Shown here piece after piece: positions 45,407-55,748 of a stretch of DNA of 64,000 bases; position 1 is the first letter of the stretch, and every line of letters starts with the position of its first letter. Made by a program: the position numbers and the translations under genes. The stretch is from JAZGGS01 sp963764825. GTDB lineage: Bacteria > Bacteroidota > Ignavibacteria > Ignavibacteriales > Ignavibacteriaceae. The notes under the pieces were generated by a model. That model saw only the letters and a list, made by a program, of their open reading frames with translations. It ran no database searches and was not told the origin of the DNA. Location of the stretch: the NCBI GenBank assembly GCA_963764825.1, contig CAVXUA010000012.1, forward strand, positions 62,001-126,000. The letters run 5' to 3'.

Positions 45407-46234
45407 CTATTGTTTGATTAGCTCAACTCTTCTGTTTTTGGTTCTGCCTTCTTCGGTATCATTAGTAGTAAAAGGAGCTAAAGGCCCAACCCCCGCAGAC
45501 GTTAACCTTTTAGAATCGACATTGTATTTAGACACAAGTGCTTTCACAACAGCTTCAGCCCTATCCTGAGAAAGCTTCATATTGTATTTATAATCTCCAG
45601 TATTATCGGTGTGGCCGACAACATAGAGATTTAGCTTTGGATTTTCAGAAAGCAATTTTGAAATTTCTTTTAACGTAGGATCTGATTCAGGTTTAACCAC
45701 AGATTTGTCAAAATCAAAATAAATACCATACAGTGCTACCCGCCCCAGCGCATTTATATCACTCATCATTGAATTAGCATCAACAACAATGTCTTGCTCC
45801 ATTTCTGCTTCTTCAATAATCCATAGCTGATACTTTCTACCGTCCCCGTATGATTTGACACGAATCCAGGTAATCCGGTTTTCCTTTTTTAATTGAAGAT
45901 ATATATTGCAACAGCCTTCTTCATAAAGTAGGGTACCACCAGCCTTTGTAACAGCGTTCATATAATTTCTTAGGATTTTAGGACCGGAAGATTCTTCTTC
46001 ACCTTTTATTAGACCGTAGTTTAAATAATAATAATAACCCTCAACGTTCACTTTCTTTCCATTTTCGATCTTAAAATCTTTGTAGACATTGAATTCAACC
46101 TCATCATATTTCATTATCCTGTAACCGGGCATGCGGTTAAATAGGGGGTGATCTTTACTACCTTTAACATCCTCCTGAGAAAAGGATAGCGAGCAGAAAA
46201 TAAATACCGTAATTAACAATGTGACAGTTTTCAT
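45407..46234 (-). CDS. OmpA-family protein with DUF4892-like N-terminal domain
   Basis: 275 residues, intact. The signal peptide MKTVTLLITVFIFCSLSFSQ is followed by GSKDHPLFNRMPGYRIMKYDEVEFN (DUF4892-like, to about residue 145) and a linker. The OmpA domain comes next (ALYGIYFDFDKSVVKPESDPTLKEIS, then LNLYVVGHTDNTGDYKYNM, then RAEAVVKALV and NRRVELIKQ). The GHTDxxG and RA motifs that contact peptidoglycan are kept. It is the upstream copy of a tandem pair. Confidence 0.88.
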   Translation of the reverse strand: MKTVTLLITVFIFCSLSFSQEDVKGSKDHPLFNRMPGYRIMKYDEVEFNVYKDFKIENGKKVNVEGYYYYLNYGLIKGEEESSGPKILRNYMNAVTKAGGTLLYEEGCCNIYLQLKKENRITWIRVKSYGDGRKYQLWIIEEAEMEQDIVVDANSMMSDINALGRVALYGIYFDFDKSVVKPESDPTLKEISKLLSENPKLNLYVVGHTDNTGDYKYNMKLSQDRAEAVVKALVSKYNVDSKRLTSAGVGPLAPFTTNDTEEGRTKNRRVELIKQ

Positions 46235-46266
46235 TATTCCTCCATTATTAAATAGTTACACAAGTT

Positions 46267-47262
46267 CTACTTTATAAGAATCATTTTTTTAGTTTCAATA
46301 AAATTTTCTGTTCTTAGTTGATAGAAATAAATTGCGCTTGTTAATCCTATACCATTAAACTCTACTTCATATTCTCCCACAGGTTTTTCTTCATTCACAA
46401 GTGTTGCAACTTCATTTCCCAACACATCATAAACTTTTAGTGTAACAAAACTTAATTCTGAAATTTGGTATTTAATTGTTGTAGTTGGGTTAAAGGGATT
46501 GGGGTAATTCTGGGTTAATATAAATCCTTTGGGTTGAATGTTTTTATAATCAAGCTCTATTCCCGCAATGGCTCCTGATATTTCAAGTGTTGCATCACCG
46601 ACTAAGTCACCGTGACTTCCATATATTGAGTAATCTCTTACATCGTCAGCACCATCACCATTAATACCCAAATCCTCAAGCTCATCAAAACGCCAATAAG
46701 CTATCAAACCACTATCTGCAGATGAATAATAGACGGGTCCAAGAGTATCTCCCATAGTATTATAAATTTGTGTTTGAGAACGCATAAAATTCCATATACG
46801 TAATTCGTCTATAAGACCATCAAAATACTCAAGATTATGGCCACCTATACCAACCGCTCCCAGCGGAAGGGTTCCACCAGAATTACTTGACATAGTATCT
46901 AAAGTACCATTCAAATAAGTAATAAAAGTGTTCCCATCATAAGTTAAAGCTATGTGATGCCATTCAAATGAGGGGATGGTATCACCTCCTAAAAACCGAT
47001 CACCACTCTGCCACCAATTTATCAATTTGTCTTTTAGAAAAAAGCCTCGCGAACTTCCACTATAAATTGTCCTCCAGCCTGAATAGTTTGTATCAATAAA
47101 TACCCAAGCCTCAATTGTAAAAGAATTGGATGGTTGAACAGATGGAAGTGATACCTGATCTCCGTCTCCATCTAAACTCAGTGCAAGATTAAAAGGATTT
47201 TGAGCGAAAAGGAATCCATTTAGTGAAATTAAAATTGGTATTGATAGTATCAACTGTTTCAT
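46267..47262 (-). CDS. LamG-domain protein with T9SS sorting domain
   Basis: 331 residues from the ATG at 47260-47262, which follows an AGG site and opens the signal peptide KQLILSIPILISLNGFLFAQ. Residues about 30-235 form a LamG/concanavalin fold (LSLDGDGDQVSLPS, SFTIEAWVFID, EWHHIALTYDGNTFITYLNG, DGLIDELRIWN, LIAYWRFDE). The C-terminal 80 residues are a type A sorting domain (LTQNYPNPFNPTTTIKYQ, LKVYDVLGNEVATLVNEEKP, KKMILIK). It is probably secreted by T9SS and displayed on the surface, where it would bind sugars or other ligands. Confidence 0.88.
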   Translation of the reverse strand: MKQLILSIPILISLNGFLFAQNPFNLALSLDGDGDQVSLPSVQPSNSFTIEAWVFIDTNYSGWRTIYSGSSRGFFLKDKLINWWQSGDRFLGGDTIPSFEWHHIALTYDGNTFITYLNGTLDTMSSNSGGTLPLGAVGIGGHNLEYFDGLIDELRIWNFMRSQTQIYNTMGDTLGPVYYSSADSGLIAYWRFDELEDLGINGDGADDVRDYSIYGSHGDLVGDATLEISGAIAGIELDYKNIQPKGFILTQNYPNPFNPTTTIKYQISELSFVTLKVYDVLGNEVATLVNEEKPVGEYEVEFNGIGLTSAIYFYQLRTENFIETKKMILIK

Positions 47263-47363
47263 AATTAACCTCATTGAAATTAAAAAAATGAAATTTCATT
47301 GGCACCACTTTATTCATATTCTATTAAGAAGCTCTTCTTACATATAGCTAAGCTTCTTACTAA

Positions 47364-48353
47364 TTACTTTTTTTTACTGTATTGTACTACAAGATTAAGA
47401 GTGAAGAATCTGCTTAGCCACCAATCATTGAACTCATCTGGTATAGAAGTTAATTTAAGATCTTCTTTAGATATATTATTTGTAATTGCATCATCAACTA
47501 AATTGGTAATTGTTTGAATATAACTGATCATTTCGTCCAGGTTTTGATTTTTCCCAACCGGTCCGTGCCCAGGGACTATTTGTTCTACGTCAAGCTTTTT
47601 CAATTCCTCTAGATATTCAATCCACTCCTCCAGAAATCCATCACCAAGCCAGGGATGACTTTCTATAAATAGAAGATCACCAGTGAATAGAATTTTATCC
47701 TCGGGCAACAGTAACACCATATCACTCTCAGTATGACCTTTGCCTCTGGAAAACAGAATTACTTTTCTATCTTTACCCTGAATTACAAGTGTATCTTTAA
47801 TTATTTTATCTGGCAATATGGTTTTGTATTCATCGAAAGATTCTTTTATAGCCTTATAATATCCGAGCCACATTTTGTGTTCTTCCAACTTTCGAGGATC
47901 AGTCTCTCCATCAATTTCTTTCTGCGTTGATTCTATTCTATCATCTACCACTTTCTTTTCATATTCCAATTCTTCAGGTTCTGTTTTTTCAATTAGTTCT
48001 TTTGTTTTTTGTGTAGCTATTATCTCAGCCCCGGAAAAAACCTGGTTGCCTCGAATATGATCATTGTGATAATGGCTATTTACAACATACTTAACGTCAT
48101 TCCCGGTTAGCTCTTCAGCAGCTTTCTTTAAGTCTCTCGCAGCTTTTGGTGAGATGAAACAATCAAAAACAAGTGTTTCATTACCAAGATTAATAATTCC
48201 GGCATTACAGATGGCATAACCACCATTTTTATGTATAGCTGTATAAACTCCGTTAGTTAGTTTTTCAATTGTGAAATGTTCTGATTCAAAGCTTTGTGAA
48301 AATGAAATTCCAACGAAAGCAATTAACATCAGAAGTATTTTTATAATCTTCAT
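47364..48353 (-). CDS. Secreted metallo-beta-lactamase-fold hydrolase
   Basis: 329 residues from the ATG at 48351-48353, which has AGGAAG upstream and opens a signal peptide (MKIIKILLMLIAFVGISFSQ). The zinc motif HYHNDH is followed by GHTESDMVLLL, LFTGDLLF and the last-His motif VPGHGPVG. A charged helical insert of about 60 residues (TEPEELEYEKKVVDDRIES onward) lies between the first motif and the rest, atypical for beta-lactamases proper. It more likely acts on another substrate (thiol ester, phosphate or quinone-relay type). It has no T9SS domain, so it is probably periplasmic. Confidence 0.85.
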   Translation of the reverse strand: MKIIKILLMLIAFVGISFSQSFESEHFTIEKLTNGVYTAIHKNGGYAICNAGIINLGNETLVFDCFISPKAARDLKKAAEELTGNDVKYVVNSHYHNDHIRGNQVFSGAEIIATQKTKELIEKTEPEELEYEKKVVDDRIESTQKEIDGETDPRKLEEHKMWLGYYKAIKESFDEYKTILPDKIIKDTLVIQGKDRKVILFSRGKGHTESDMVLLLPEDKILFTGDLLFIESHPWLGDGFLEEWIEYLEELKKLDVEQIVPGHGPVGKNQNLDEMISYIQTITNLVDDAITNNISKEDLKLTSIPDEFNDWWLSRFFTLNLVVQYSKKK

Positions 48354-48408
48354 ATCTGCTTCCTGCTTTATTAAGTGTCTCACTATAGAATGTGGTTTAT
48401 AGTTGATA

Positions 48409-51153
48409 CTATTTTATTAATATCATCTTTTTAGTCTCGAATAAACTTTCCTGACTTAAGTTGGTAGAAATAAACTCCACTTGTTATGATAAGCATTTCC
48501 GCCGGAGGCGGATCCGCCTATGGCGGAAAATTTAACTTCATATTCTCCTGCTGGTTTATCTTCATTCACAAGTGTTGCAATTTCATTTCCTAGAACATCA
48601 TAAACTTTTAATGTAACTAACCTCTCCCTATTTCCCTCTCCTTGGTAAGGAGAGGGATTTAAGGGTGAGGTCGAAATGGTAAATCTTATTTTTGTTGAAG
48701 GATTAAAAGGATTGGGATAGTTCTGTGAAAGTGAAAATTCTGTTGGTAATTCTGAATATTGTTCTATAACTCCTGAAGGAAATTGCGATTCATAAGCTCC
48801 CATATCGGGCATTGTACCGGCTGGATTGGGTCTAGGATTTCCTTCGATATCTGTAGCCGGGGCGTATTGCCAGAATCCTGCAATCTGAATTGAGTCAATC
48901 CCGGTTGCAATGCAGGGGCTTAAATCCTGAAGATGAAAATCGTTATTTAATGTATCAACAAATAATGGATCTGAATCAATATTGCCTATTCCCCAATTAA
49001 CAACAGAGATAGAATCATTTATATGAACTGAATCAACACCAAATTGAATATCATTATAATTTGAATAGAGGGTACAGGCTAAAGTATCATTCGTTGCCAG
49101 TAAAGAAACCTGATCGGGATAATTACCCCAGAGTATGCTGTTTGTTAGTGTTATAGTGCTACCCGTTCTTACCTGTATTCCACCTCCGCTTCCAGATCTG
49201 TTGTTTGCAAAGGTGCAATTCATAAAATTAACTTTAGAACTATTGCTAATTCCAGCTCCGCCCGAAGTACCCCCATTAGCTATATTCTTTACAAATAAAC
49301 AATTGTATACATTACCAAGGCTAAAGGACGCAAAAGTACATGCGCAGTCCATTGATTAGAAATGTTTCCAGTAAATTTAGAATTTGAAATAGTAAAATCT
49401 GATATATTTCCTATTCTTAATGCACCGACACGTAAAGCATTATTATTAATAAATTCACAGTTATCTATCGAAAGCTGAGCAAGAGGTTGGATAGAATTGT
49501 ATTGTTCAATTAGTCCGGCGCCACATCGGTTTAGTGCAGAATTTTCTTCAAATTTTGAATTTGTGATTTCAAGTTGGGAAACAGAAACAAATCCAGTAGT
49601 ATCTGCAATGTATTCTAATCCACCCCCCTGGTATTCAGCAAGGTTTTGATAGAATAAACACGAATCAATTTGCAAATTGCAGTTTGTTGAACTAATTCCA
49701 CCGCCCCAGATAGCAGAGTTTTGAGTAAAAGATATTTGATTTAATTCTGCATCACACCAGCCGATGCTTAATGCTCCACCATGCTCAGCATAATTATCAG
49801 AAAATAAACAATCATTAAGATCAAGCTCAGAGTTTCCACTAAGTATTGCTCCTCCCCAAATAGCAAGGTTTTGTGTAAAGTCAGAGTTAGTAATTGTTAT
49901 TGTGCTGGAATCAGAAGAGATTGCTCCGCCATTATATGTAGCTGTATTTTCATTAAATTCACAATCCCCGATATTCAAATCGCAATGCCAGGTAAAAATC
50001 GCACCACCAGATTCCCCTGTTGTATCTCTTTCAAATGTTGTGCTGTTGATGTTAATATTGCTGAAGTCAGAATGAATGCCTCCGCCTAAAACCCTGGAAC
50101 TATTTTCAGTAAAAGTGGAATTTGTGATTGTTAAATCAGAGGTGTAAATGCCCATTGCACCACCAAAAATAGAAGCAGTATCTCTTTCAAAAATTGTATT
50201 ATTTATTTGAACATTACTAAAATCTGAACCTAATCCTCCACCTAAAGTATTTGAACCGTTGTCAATTATATTGCAATTATTTAATTGAATCTCACAATCA
50301 ATAACTCCAAGACCACCTCCCCAGTTTGCAGAGTTATCAAAAACATTTACTGAATTAAGATTGTAATTGTGGTCTCCCAGCAGATAATACCTCCACCGTT
50401 GCCACCGGCTATATTGTTAGTAATAATATCATAATTAAATTCAGAATTGGATATTCCACCAATCCAAACTCCACCCCCTCCTTCATCAGCTTGATTTGAA
50501 TCGATGAGGTTACCTATAAATACCGGATCAGATTCCCAGATTTTGATTCCCCCACCATCCCAAGCACGGTTATGCGAAATCTCATTCTCCACCAAAGTTA
50601 TACTTGCGAAGTGCAAACCTAAACCTCCACCTGATGGAGAATCTGAACCACCTGCACTGTTATATTCAATTAGGCAGTTGGAAATTAATACCTTGTTAAA
50701 AGCTGAAATGAAAATCGCACCACCTGCATTATCGGGAGGACTTGAGCCAACAGCTTTTCCGTATTGCAATGTGCAATAAATAATTTTGGATGTATCATTT
50801 TCAGTAGGTGTATCAATAAATTGAATCCCATTCCATCCACCCAAAGTAGTATTAGGATTGTGAAATCCGGTTGTATCATTAACTGTAAATGTGATTTTAC
50901 TTGTTTGTGTGCCAGTAGCTAATAATCTTCCTTGAACATTTAATGCAAAATATCCTTGAAATACTACTAACTACGCCGGCTCAATAGTTAACGTAGAATC
51001 ATTAGGAATAGTTATATCGCCTTGAATATTATAAGGTGAGCCATTTATCCCCCATGTTCCAGATACATCACCAGGTGGAACATTCGTTTGAGCAAACGAT
51101 AAAAACAAAAATCCCTGAACTAAATAAAATTATAATAAACTAATCTTTTTCAT
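48409..51153 (-). CDS. Parallel beta-helix repeat protein with T9SS sorting domain (several frameshifts)
   Basis: A large exported protein of about 900 residues, from an ATG at 51151-51153 to TAG at 48409. A signal-peptide-like segment ending SFAQ is followed by many right-handed beta-helix turns of the type NSxFxxNxAxxGGGIxxxxS. A C-terminal domain comes last (LSQNYPNPFNPSTKIRF, LKVYDVLGNEIATLVNEDKP, and after repair SGVYFYQLKSGKFI and TKKMILIK). An in-frame TAA lies near the start and shifts lie near 50970, 50365, 49300-49350, 48485 and 48435. Two palindromic elements lie inside the sorting domain. Such helices bind or cleave polysaccharides, but no catalytic residues are evident. Confidence 0.8.
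48496..48529. repeat. Palindromic element inside a coding region (TCCGCC type)
   Basis: Two tandem mini-hairpins, TCCGCC-GGA-GGCGGA and TCCGCC-TAT-GGCGGA, flanked by TTT and AAA. The whole is a near-perfect 34-bp palindrome and far more GC-rich than its surroundings. It interrupts the sorting domain between EVKFSA and SGVYFY and is translated as GGSASGG. Confidence 0.85.
48620..48671. repeat. Palindromic element inside a coding region (CCCTCTCC type)
   Basis: A 52-bp imperfect palindrome centred on CCCTCTCCTTGGTAAGGAGAGGG (48634-48656), with outer arms ACCTCTCCC and AGGGTGAGGT. It is translated in frame as SPLNPSPYQGEGNRER within the sorting domain, between STKIRFTI and LVTLKVYD. Typical sorting domains lack this segment. 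Confidence 0.85.
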
Positions 51154-51190
51154 ATTTCATTCCATAAGTATTTAATTTTAGTTATTCTAG

Positions 51191-53273
51191 TTACTTCATC
51201 AATACCATTTTCTTAGTTTGAATAAATATCCCTGCTTTTAAGTTGATAGAAATAAACTCCACTACTAAAAAGTGAAGCATCAAAAGTTACTTCGTGTTTG
51301 CCGGCACTTAGTTCTTCATTAACAATTGTTGTAAGTTCTCTTCCCAACAGATCAAATATTTTAAGAGATACTATTCCCAGTTCAGGCTGATGCCATCTAA
51401 TTGTTGTGCTAGGATTAAACGGATTAGGATAGTTTTGATTAAGCTCAAAGTCGTTAGGAACTTCTTCATTTAAAGAAAAGATACCTGCAATACCTCCACC
51501 ATTATGAGTAGCCATTATAAGTCCATAATCTCCACTTACCCAACCATTGTTTGCATCAAGGAAACAAACTGAGCTAACATCATACCACGTGCGGGTTGTT
51601 TGGGAAAACCAGGTGTTTCCTCCATCTGTTGTGCGTAAAATGGTGCCACTTGCACCCGCAATCCATCCATTATTTAAATCGATAAAATCTACAGCATTCA
51701 ATCGTTCCCCGGTTCCGCTATTTTGAGGTAACCAGGTACCACCACCATTAGTGGTGTGCACAATTTCGCCATAAATTCCTACTGCCCATCCATTATTCGC
51801 GTCCACGAAATCTATACCAGCAAAACGAATACTAGTGCCACTGTTTTGTTGATTCCAGGTTGTGCCTCCATCCGTGGTATGTATTATATAACCCTCCAGT
51901 CCACCTGCCCAGCCTTCTGTCTGACTGACAAACTTTACAGCGTGCAAAGATCTAGGTGCAATACCACTATTTTGCCAAGTCCAGCTTACACCACCATTAC
52001 TAGTATAATAAATATCTGCGTAGCGTGATACTGCCCATCCATAATTTGCATCTACAAAATCAACAGCGTATAAATCTACACCAAGTGTATCAGTTCGTGC
52101 CCAATTTACCCCACCATTTAGTGTACGCATAATATATCCGTCTTCCCCAACTGCCCATCCGTGAGCAGCATCAACAAAGTCCGTTGCAAATAAATTAAAT
52201 GGTGATATAGCCTGCACTTCCCAATATTCTCCGCCATATTGAGTGTGTAAAATAGTGCCAGGGCTGCCCACCGCCCAGCCATTAAGCATATCCACAAATT
52301 TTATAGAATACATCCAACCTCGAGGACCATAGTTTTCCATACTCCAGGTTTGTCCTAAATTAGTAGTTTTCAGTATAACCCCATCTTCTCCGACAGCCCA
52401 GATCTGATTGCGGATGGCTAAAGCATTAAGACGGGTTGTTACTCCACTGGTTTGAGCAAACCAAACGGCTCCACCATCCCAGGTGCTAAAAATTGTGCCG
52501 GCACTTCCAACTGCAAAGGCGTGGCTAGTTCCAACATTGCGAATCGCAAGTAACTCTTCACTAGTACCGGTATTTTCTATTGTCCAGTTAAGTCCATCAT
52601 CTGTAGTGATAAGAATTATTCCGTTAGAACCACAAATGCGCCCAATGTTAGGCACTGTAAAGTGAATTGAATGAAGACTGGCTGTAGTAGTACCAGCTGT
52701 TTGTGGAGACCAACTATTTCCTGCATCACTGGTATAAAGGATAGTCCCTTGGTGTCCTACGGCCCACCCATGATCAGTATCTCGAAAATAGAGTGACTTT
52801 AGCGAAATAGCCAAACCTGTAGGGAACTGAGCCCAGTTACTGCCTCCGTCGGTTGTATGAAGCAATGTTCCCGCGGTACCTACTGCAAAACCAGAGCCAG
52901 CGTCCGTAAAAAAGACATCATATAATGTGGCGCTAGTTCCACTATTCTGAATAACAAATGATAACCCACCATTAATTGTCCGTAGAATTAATCCATTATA
53001 ACCTACAATCCAACCATTATCCCAGTCAACAAAATGAACTGCATTCAACGGATCAGTACCATAGAATTGTTGACCCCAGGTTGCACCTCCATCGGATGAA
53101 TAAAGCATAGTACCGTAGTTGCCTACAGCCCAGCCAATGTTGGCATCAATAAAGTAAAAATCATTCAACTCATTTGGTTGCGGATATGGATTCTGCCAGT
53201 ACCAGCCACCTTGAGATAAAATAGTTTGATGAAAAAGAATAATTAAAGAGAGGGAGAGTATCAATTTTTTCAT
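51191..53273 (-). CDS. YCF48-like propeller protein with T9SS sorting domain (one frameshift)
   Basis: About 694 residues. A signal peptide (MKKLILSLSLIILFHQTILSQ) is followed by about a dozen repeats of 45 residues. Each repeat has an NxGWAVGxxGxIlhTxdGGxxW pattern, as in YCF48/BNR-type beta-propellers. A sorting domain follows (LNQNYPNPFNPSTTIRW, LKIFDLLGRELTTIVNEELS). The last residues need removal of one A from an A4 run (T4 at 51236-51239) to read QLKAGIFIQTKKMVLMK, with the stop at 51191. These repeats bind pigment-protein complexes in plastids, but in secreted FCB proteins the role is unknown. It is probably a surface adhesin or binding protein. Confidence 0.87.
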
Positions 53274-53485
53274 AGCACACTCCTATGAAAATATATTTAG
53301 AACCATCTGTGCAAGGAAGAAATAAATTAAGGAATTATGAAATAAGTAAGTTCCTAATCCCCTGCAGGGCAGATGTATTTATTTATGATTAAACTTGCAA
53401 ATAAAATAGGACAGAATCAATTAACGATCGTTAAGTGTTTTGAATTATCAAATGAATAAGTTGTTGAAAATTATTTAAGTTTAAG

Positions 53486-53513
53486 TTGAGTTTTAAAGTT
53501 TGTGTTTTATAAT
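53486..53513 (+). promoter_or_regulatory. Sigma70-like promoter of the + strand gene
   Basis: TTGAGT and TATAAT separated by 16 bases, about 40 bp before the start codon of the gene at 53553. This is the only clear promoter on the + strand. Confidence 0.6.
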
Positions 53514-53552
53514 TACATAAAATTTTTTACTAATAGAAAAGGAGATTTTATA

Positions 53553-54113
53553 ATGAAAATATTTATTAAAACTCTATGGATAAATTTTATTATGTTTATT
53601 TTGATCAGTAATTCTTGTCTAGCACAATTCACTGCTGATATGATCCAAACAGAAGGAGATCAAGTAACAACAAGCAAGTTATTTGTAGAAAATCCATACT
53701 ACTGCATAGAAGCAGAAGAGGATGGTAAAACTATTTTTGTTATTGTTAACCAGGAAGAAAAAATAACCAGAGTTGTTATGCCTTCAGAAAAAATGTATAT
53801 GGAAATGGGAAGCCAGAGTATGATGAGCATGGCTAACGATGTTTTTCAAAGTATCGATAACATGAAAGAGACATACGATGCTGCCCTGGTTGGTACCGAA
53901 ACAATAAATGGTTATGAATGTGAAAAATATATTGTAAGCTACGAAGGTGACGAAATGTTAACTTACTGGCAATCATCACAGCTTGGTTATCCAATAAAAG
54001 TTGTGAATGCTATGGTTAACGGAATGACCATGGAGCTAACCAATATTGTGGAAGGTGATATTGAGGATTCACGATTTACCATCCCTTCCGATTATACGAA
54101 GATGGAAAGATAA
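53553..54113 (+). CDS. Exported DUF4412-like protein
   Basis: 186 residues from the ATG at 53553, preceded by AAAGGAGAT. The signal peptide is MKIFIKTLWINFIMFILISNSCLAQ. The mature part resembles the DUF4412 family: FTADMIQTEGDQVTTSKLFVENPYYCIEAEEDG, then TRVVMPSEKMYMEM, TETINGYECEKYIVSYEGDEMLTYWQSSQLGYPIKV and SRFTIPSDY. The fold recalls outer-membrane-lipoprotein carrier-type beta barrels. The function is unknown. It is the only convincing + strand gene and has its own promoter and terminator. Confidence 0.82.
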   Translation: MKIFIKTLWINFIMFILISNSCLAQFTADMIQTEGDQVTTSKLFVENPYYCIEAEEDGKTIFVIVNQEEKITRVVMPSEKMYMEMGSQSMMSMANDVFQSIDNMKETYDAALVGTETINGYECEKYIVSYEGDEMLTYWQSSQLGYPIKVVNAMVNGMTMELTNIVEGDIEDSRFTIPSDYTKMER

Positions 54114-54130
54114 GTTATTAATTTTTTTTA

Positions 54131-54162
54131 GAGGAGAGAGAATTATCTTTCTCCTCTTTTTT
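54131..54162 (+). terminator. Rho-independent terminator
   Basis: GAGGAGA and TCTCCTC pair around a 12-base loop, and six T follow on the + strand. It lies 17 bp after the stop of the DUF4412-like gene and just before the convergent gene end at 54161. Confidence 0.75.
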
Positions 54163-55635
54163 ATTTTTCTTTAGGCGTTGTTATTCTGTGAGCATTCCAT
54201 ACATATTCGTAATCGTGCCACATTGATTTATTGTCCCTGTGGGTACCTGTTTCTCTGAATGTTGCGAATGGTGTATTCTGGAAAATTTCCTTTTTGGACG
54301 TTACTCTTTCAGGAACTTCTATTGTTATTTTCTTTCCGGTTGCAGGATCTACAAATTCTTTTATTGTTACAAATTCTTTGCTTTCATAAATAGTTTCTTT
54401 ACCCGATTCATAGGCATCTCCTCCATCGTCCAATAATGGAGTCCAGCAAGGAAACTTTGGAGTTTCTTTTTTATAATTTACCTGGTATTCAACTGTTAAA
54501 TTTTTATCTCCATCATAAACATCACCGTCCATTTCAAGATACAACTTGTTTGAAATTAGCTTACCTTTAATTTTAAACTTCCTGTTTTCGGGTCCATCCT
54601 TTAATCCTTTATAATAATATTGAACTTGCGTAACTCCTGGAATAGAAAGTACCAAACCAAAAGGTGCACTACCTAACGCTGCCTGGAACATTGCTGCATC
54701 CAAAACATCGGGTCCAAATTCCATCACCAGCTCTTCAAGAGTTGTTGGTCCGTATTTATTTCCAGCAACAACAGAAGCACCTGCACCACATTTGCATAGC
54801 TCTTCTCCTTTTTGTGATTCGAGCTTTATGCCCTTCATTTTTTCTCTATATGTTTTCGAAAGTTTGCTCAACACCTGATCGATTAGTTCATTCAAAGCCA
54901 TCTTACCTACCGATTCTGCAACATCCTTGTTAAGCAAAGCGACAATTAATTTGCAGTCGATATCATTTCCGAAATTATGTTCTCCTGAAGAACACCTGCT
55001 TGATATTATTGAAGCAGCCAGTTTCCTGATATCGTCAGAATACCAGGCTCCAGTAATCCATTTCTCCACAAATGACTTTATCTCTTCCTGTGATACACTG
55101 CCGGATTGTTTAGTAATTGAAGATAACTCTTCCAACGAACCCGCATATTTTGCATACTCGTCTGCCCACTCCCTGTTAAAATTTTTAATAGCTTTTTTGC
55201 TTAATTCGCCTGCCCATTTAAATATTGATGGAATTTTATCCAACATATTAATTGCTTCATTTACCTGTTTTGTTAATGCAGCTAGTCCGCAAAGATTTGG
55301 GATCAGATCATAAGTTACTATTCCTTCACCTTCAACATTTCCCGACCCATCAATATTTAAATAGAAATGCGTTGTGTGCGTTACCATTAAAGACATAATT
55401 ATCTTCTCATTTTCAAAAGGAAGATTTAACTTTCCTTTTGCAAATTGTTTTCCAAATTCTCCTGCAGATTGTTTAAATCGGATTTCCCAACCCCAACCTG
55501 TTCCAACCCAATCACCAACAAAAGCATCAATAGATGAACTTGTGCTTTCATTATCATTTTCATTAAAGCTTAATTTTTGAGAATAAGAATCAGTTAGCAA
55601 AGAAAATAAACAACAATAAAAGTAAAGTTTTCATA
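54161..55635 (-). CDS. Exported protein of unknown function (one frameshift)
   Basis: About 490 residues once one T of a T3 run (A3 at 55599-55601) is removed. That joins the signal peptide MKTLLLLLFIF (ATG at 55633-55635) to LLTDSYSQKLSF. I recognise no family. Features include an N-terminal GDWVGTGWGWEIRFKQSAGEF segment, a helical middle (INMLDKIPSIFKWAGELSKKAIKNFN), cysteines in SRCSSGEHNFGNDIDC and CKCGAG, and a beta-rich C-terminus (YYKGLKDGPENRKFKIKGKLISNKLYLEMDGDVYDG). It lacks a sorting domain. It converges on the DUF4412-like gene. Confidence 0.65.
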
Positions 55636-55653
55636 ACATCTCTCCACTATTAT

Positions 55654-55739
55654 TAAATTAAAACCATCTTCATTGTTTCAATAAAACTTACTACTACGCC
55701 TTCTGCAGGGTAAACTCTAAATCGATAGAAATAAATAGG
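55654..55739 (-). pseudogene. Orphan fragment of a T9SS sorting domain
   Basis: Between two unrelated genes the minus strand reads IYFYRFRVYPAEGVVVSFIE followed by TMKMVLI and a stop. This matches the end of the local sorting domains (IYFYQLKAGNFIETKKMVLIK) with a central alteration. An in-frame stop precedes it and there is no start, so it is a relic of a deleted or recombined cargo gene. Confidence 0.6.
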
Positions 55740-55748
55740 TTAAATAAT

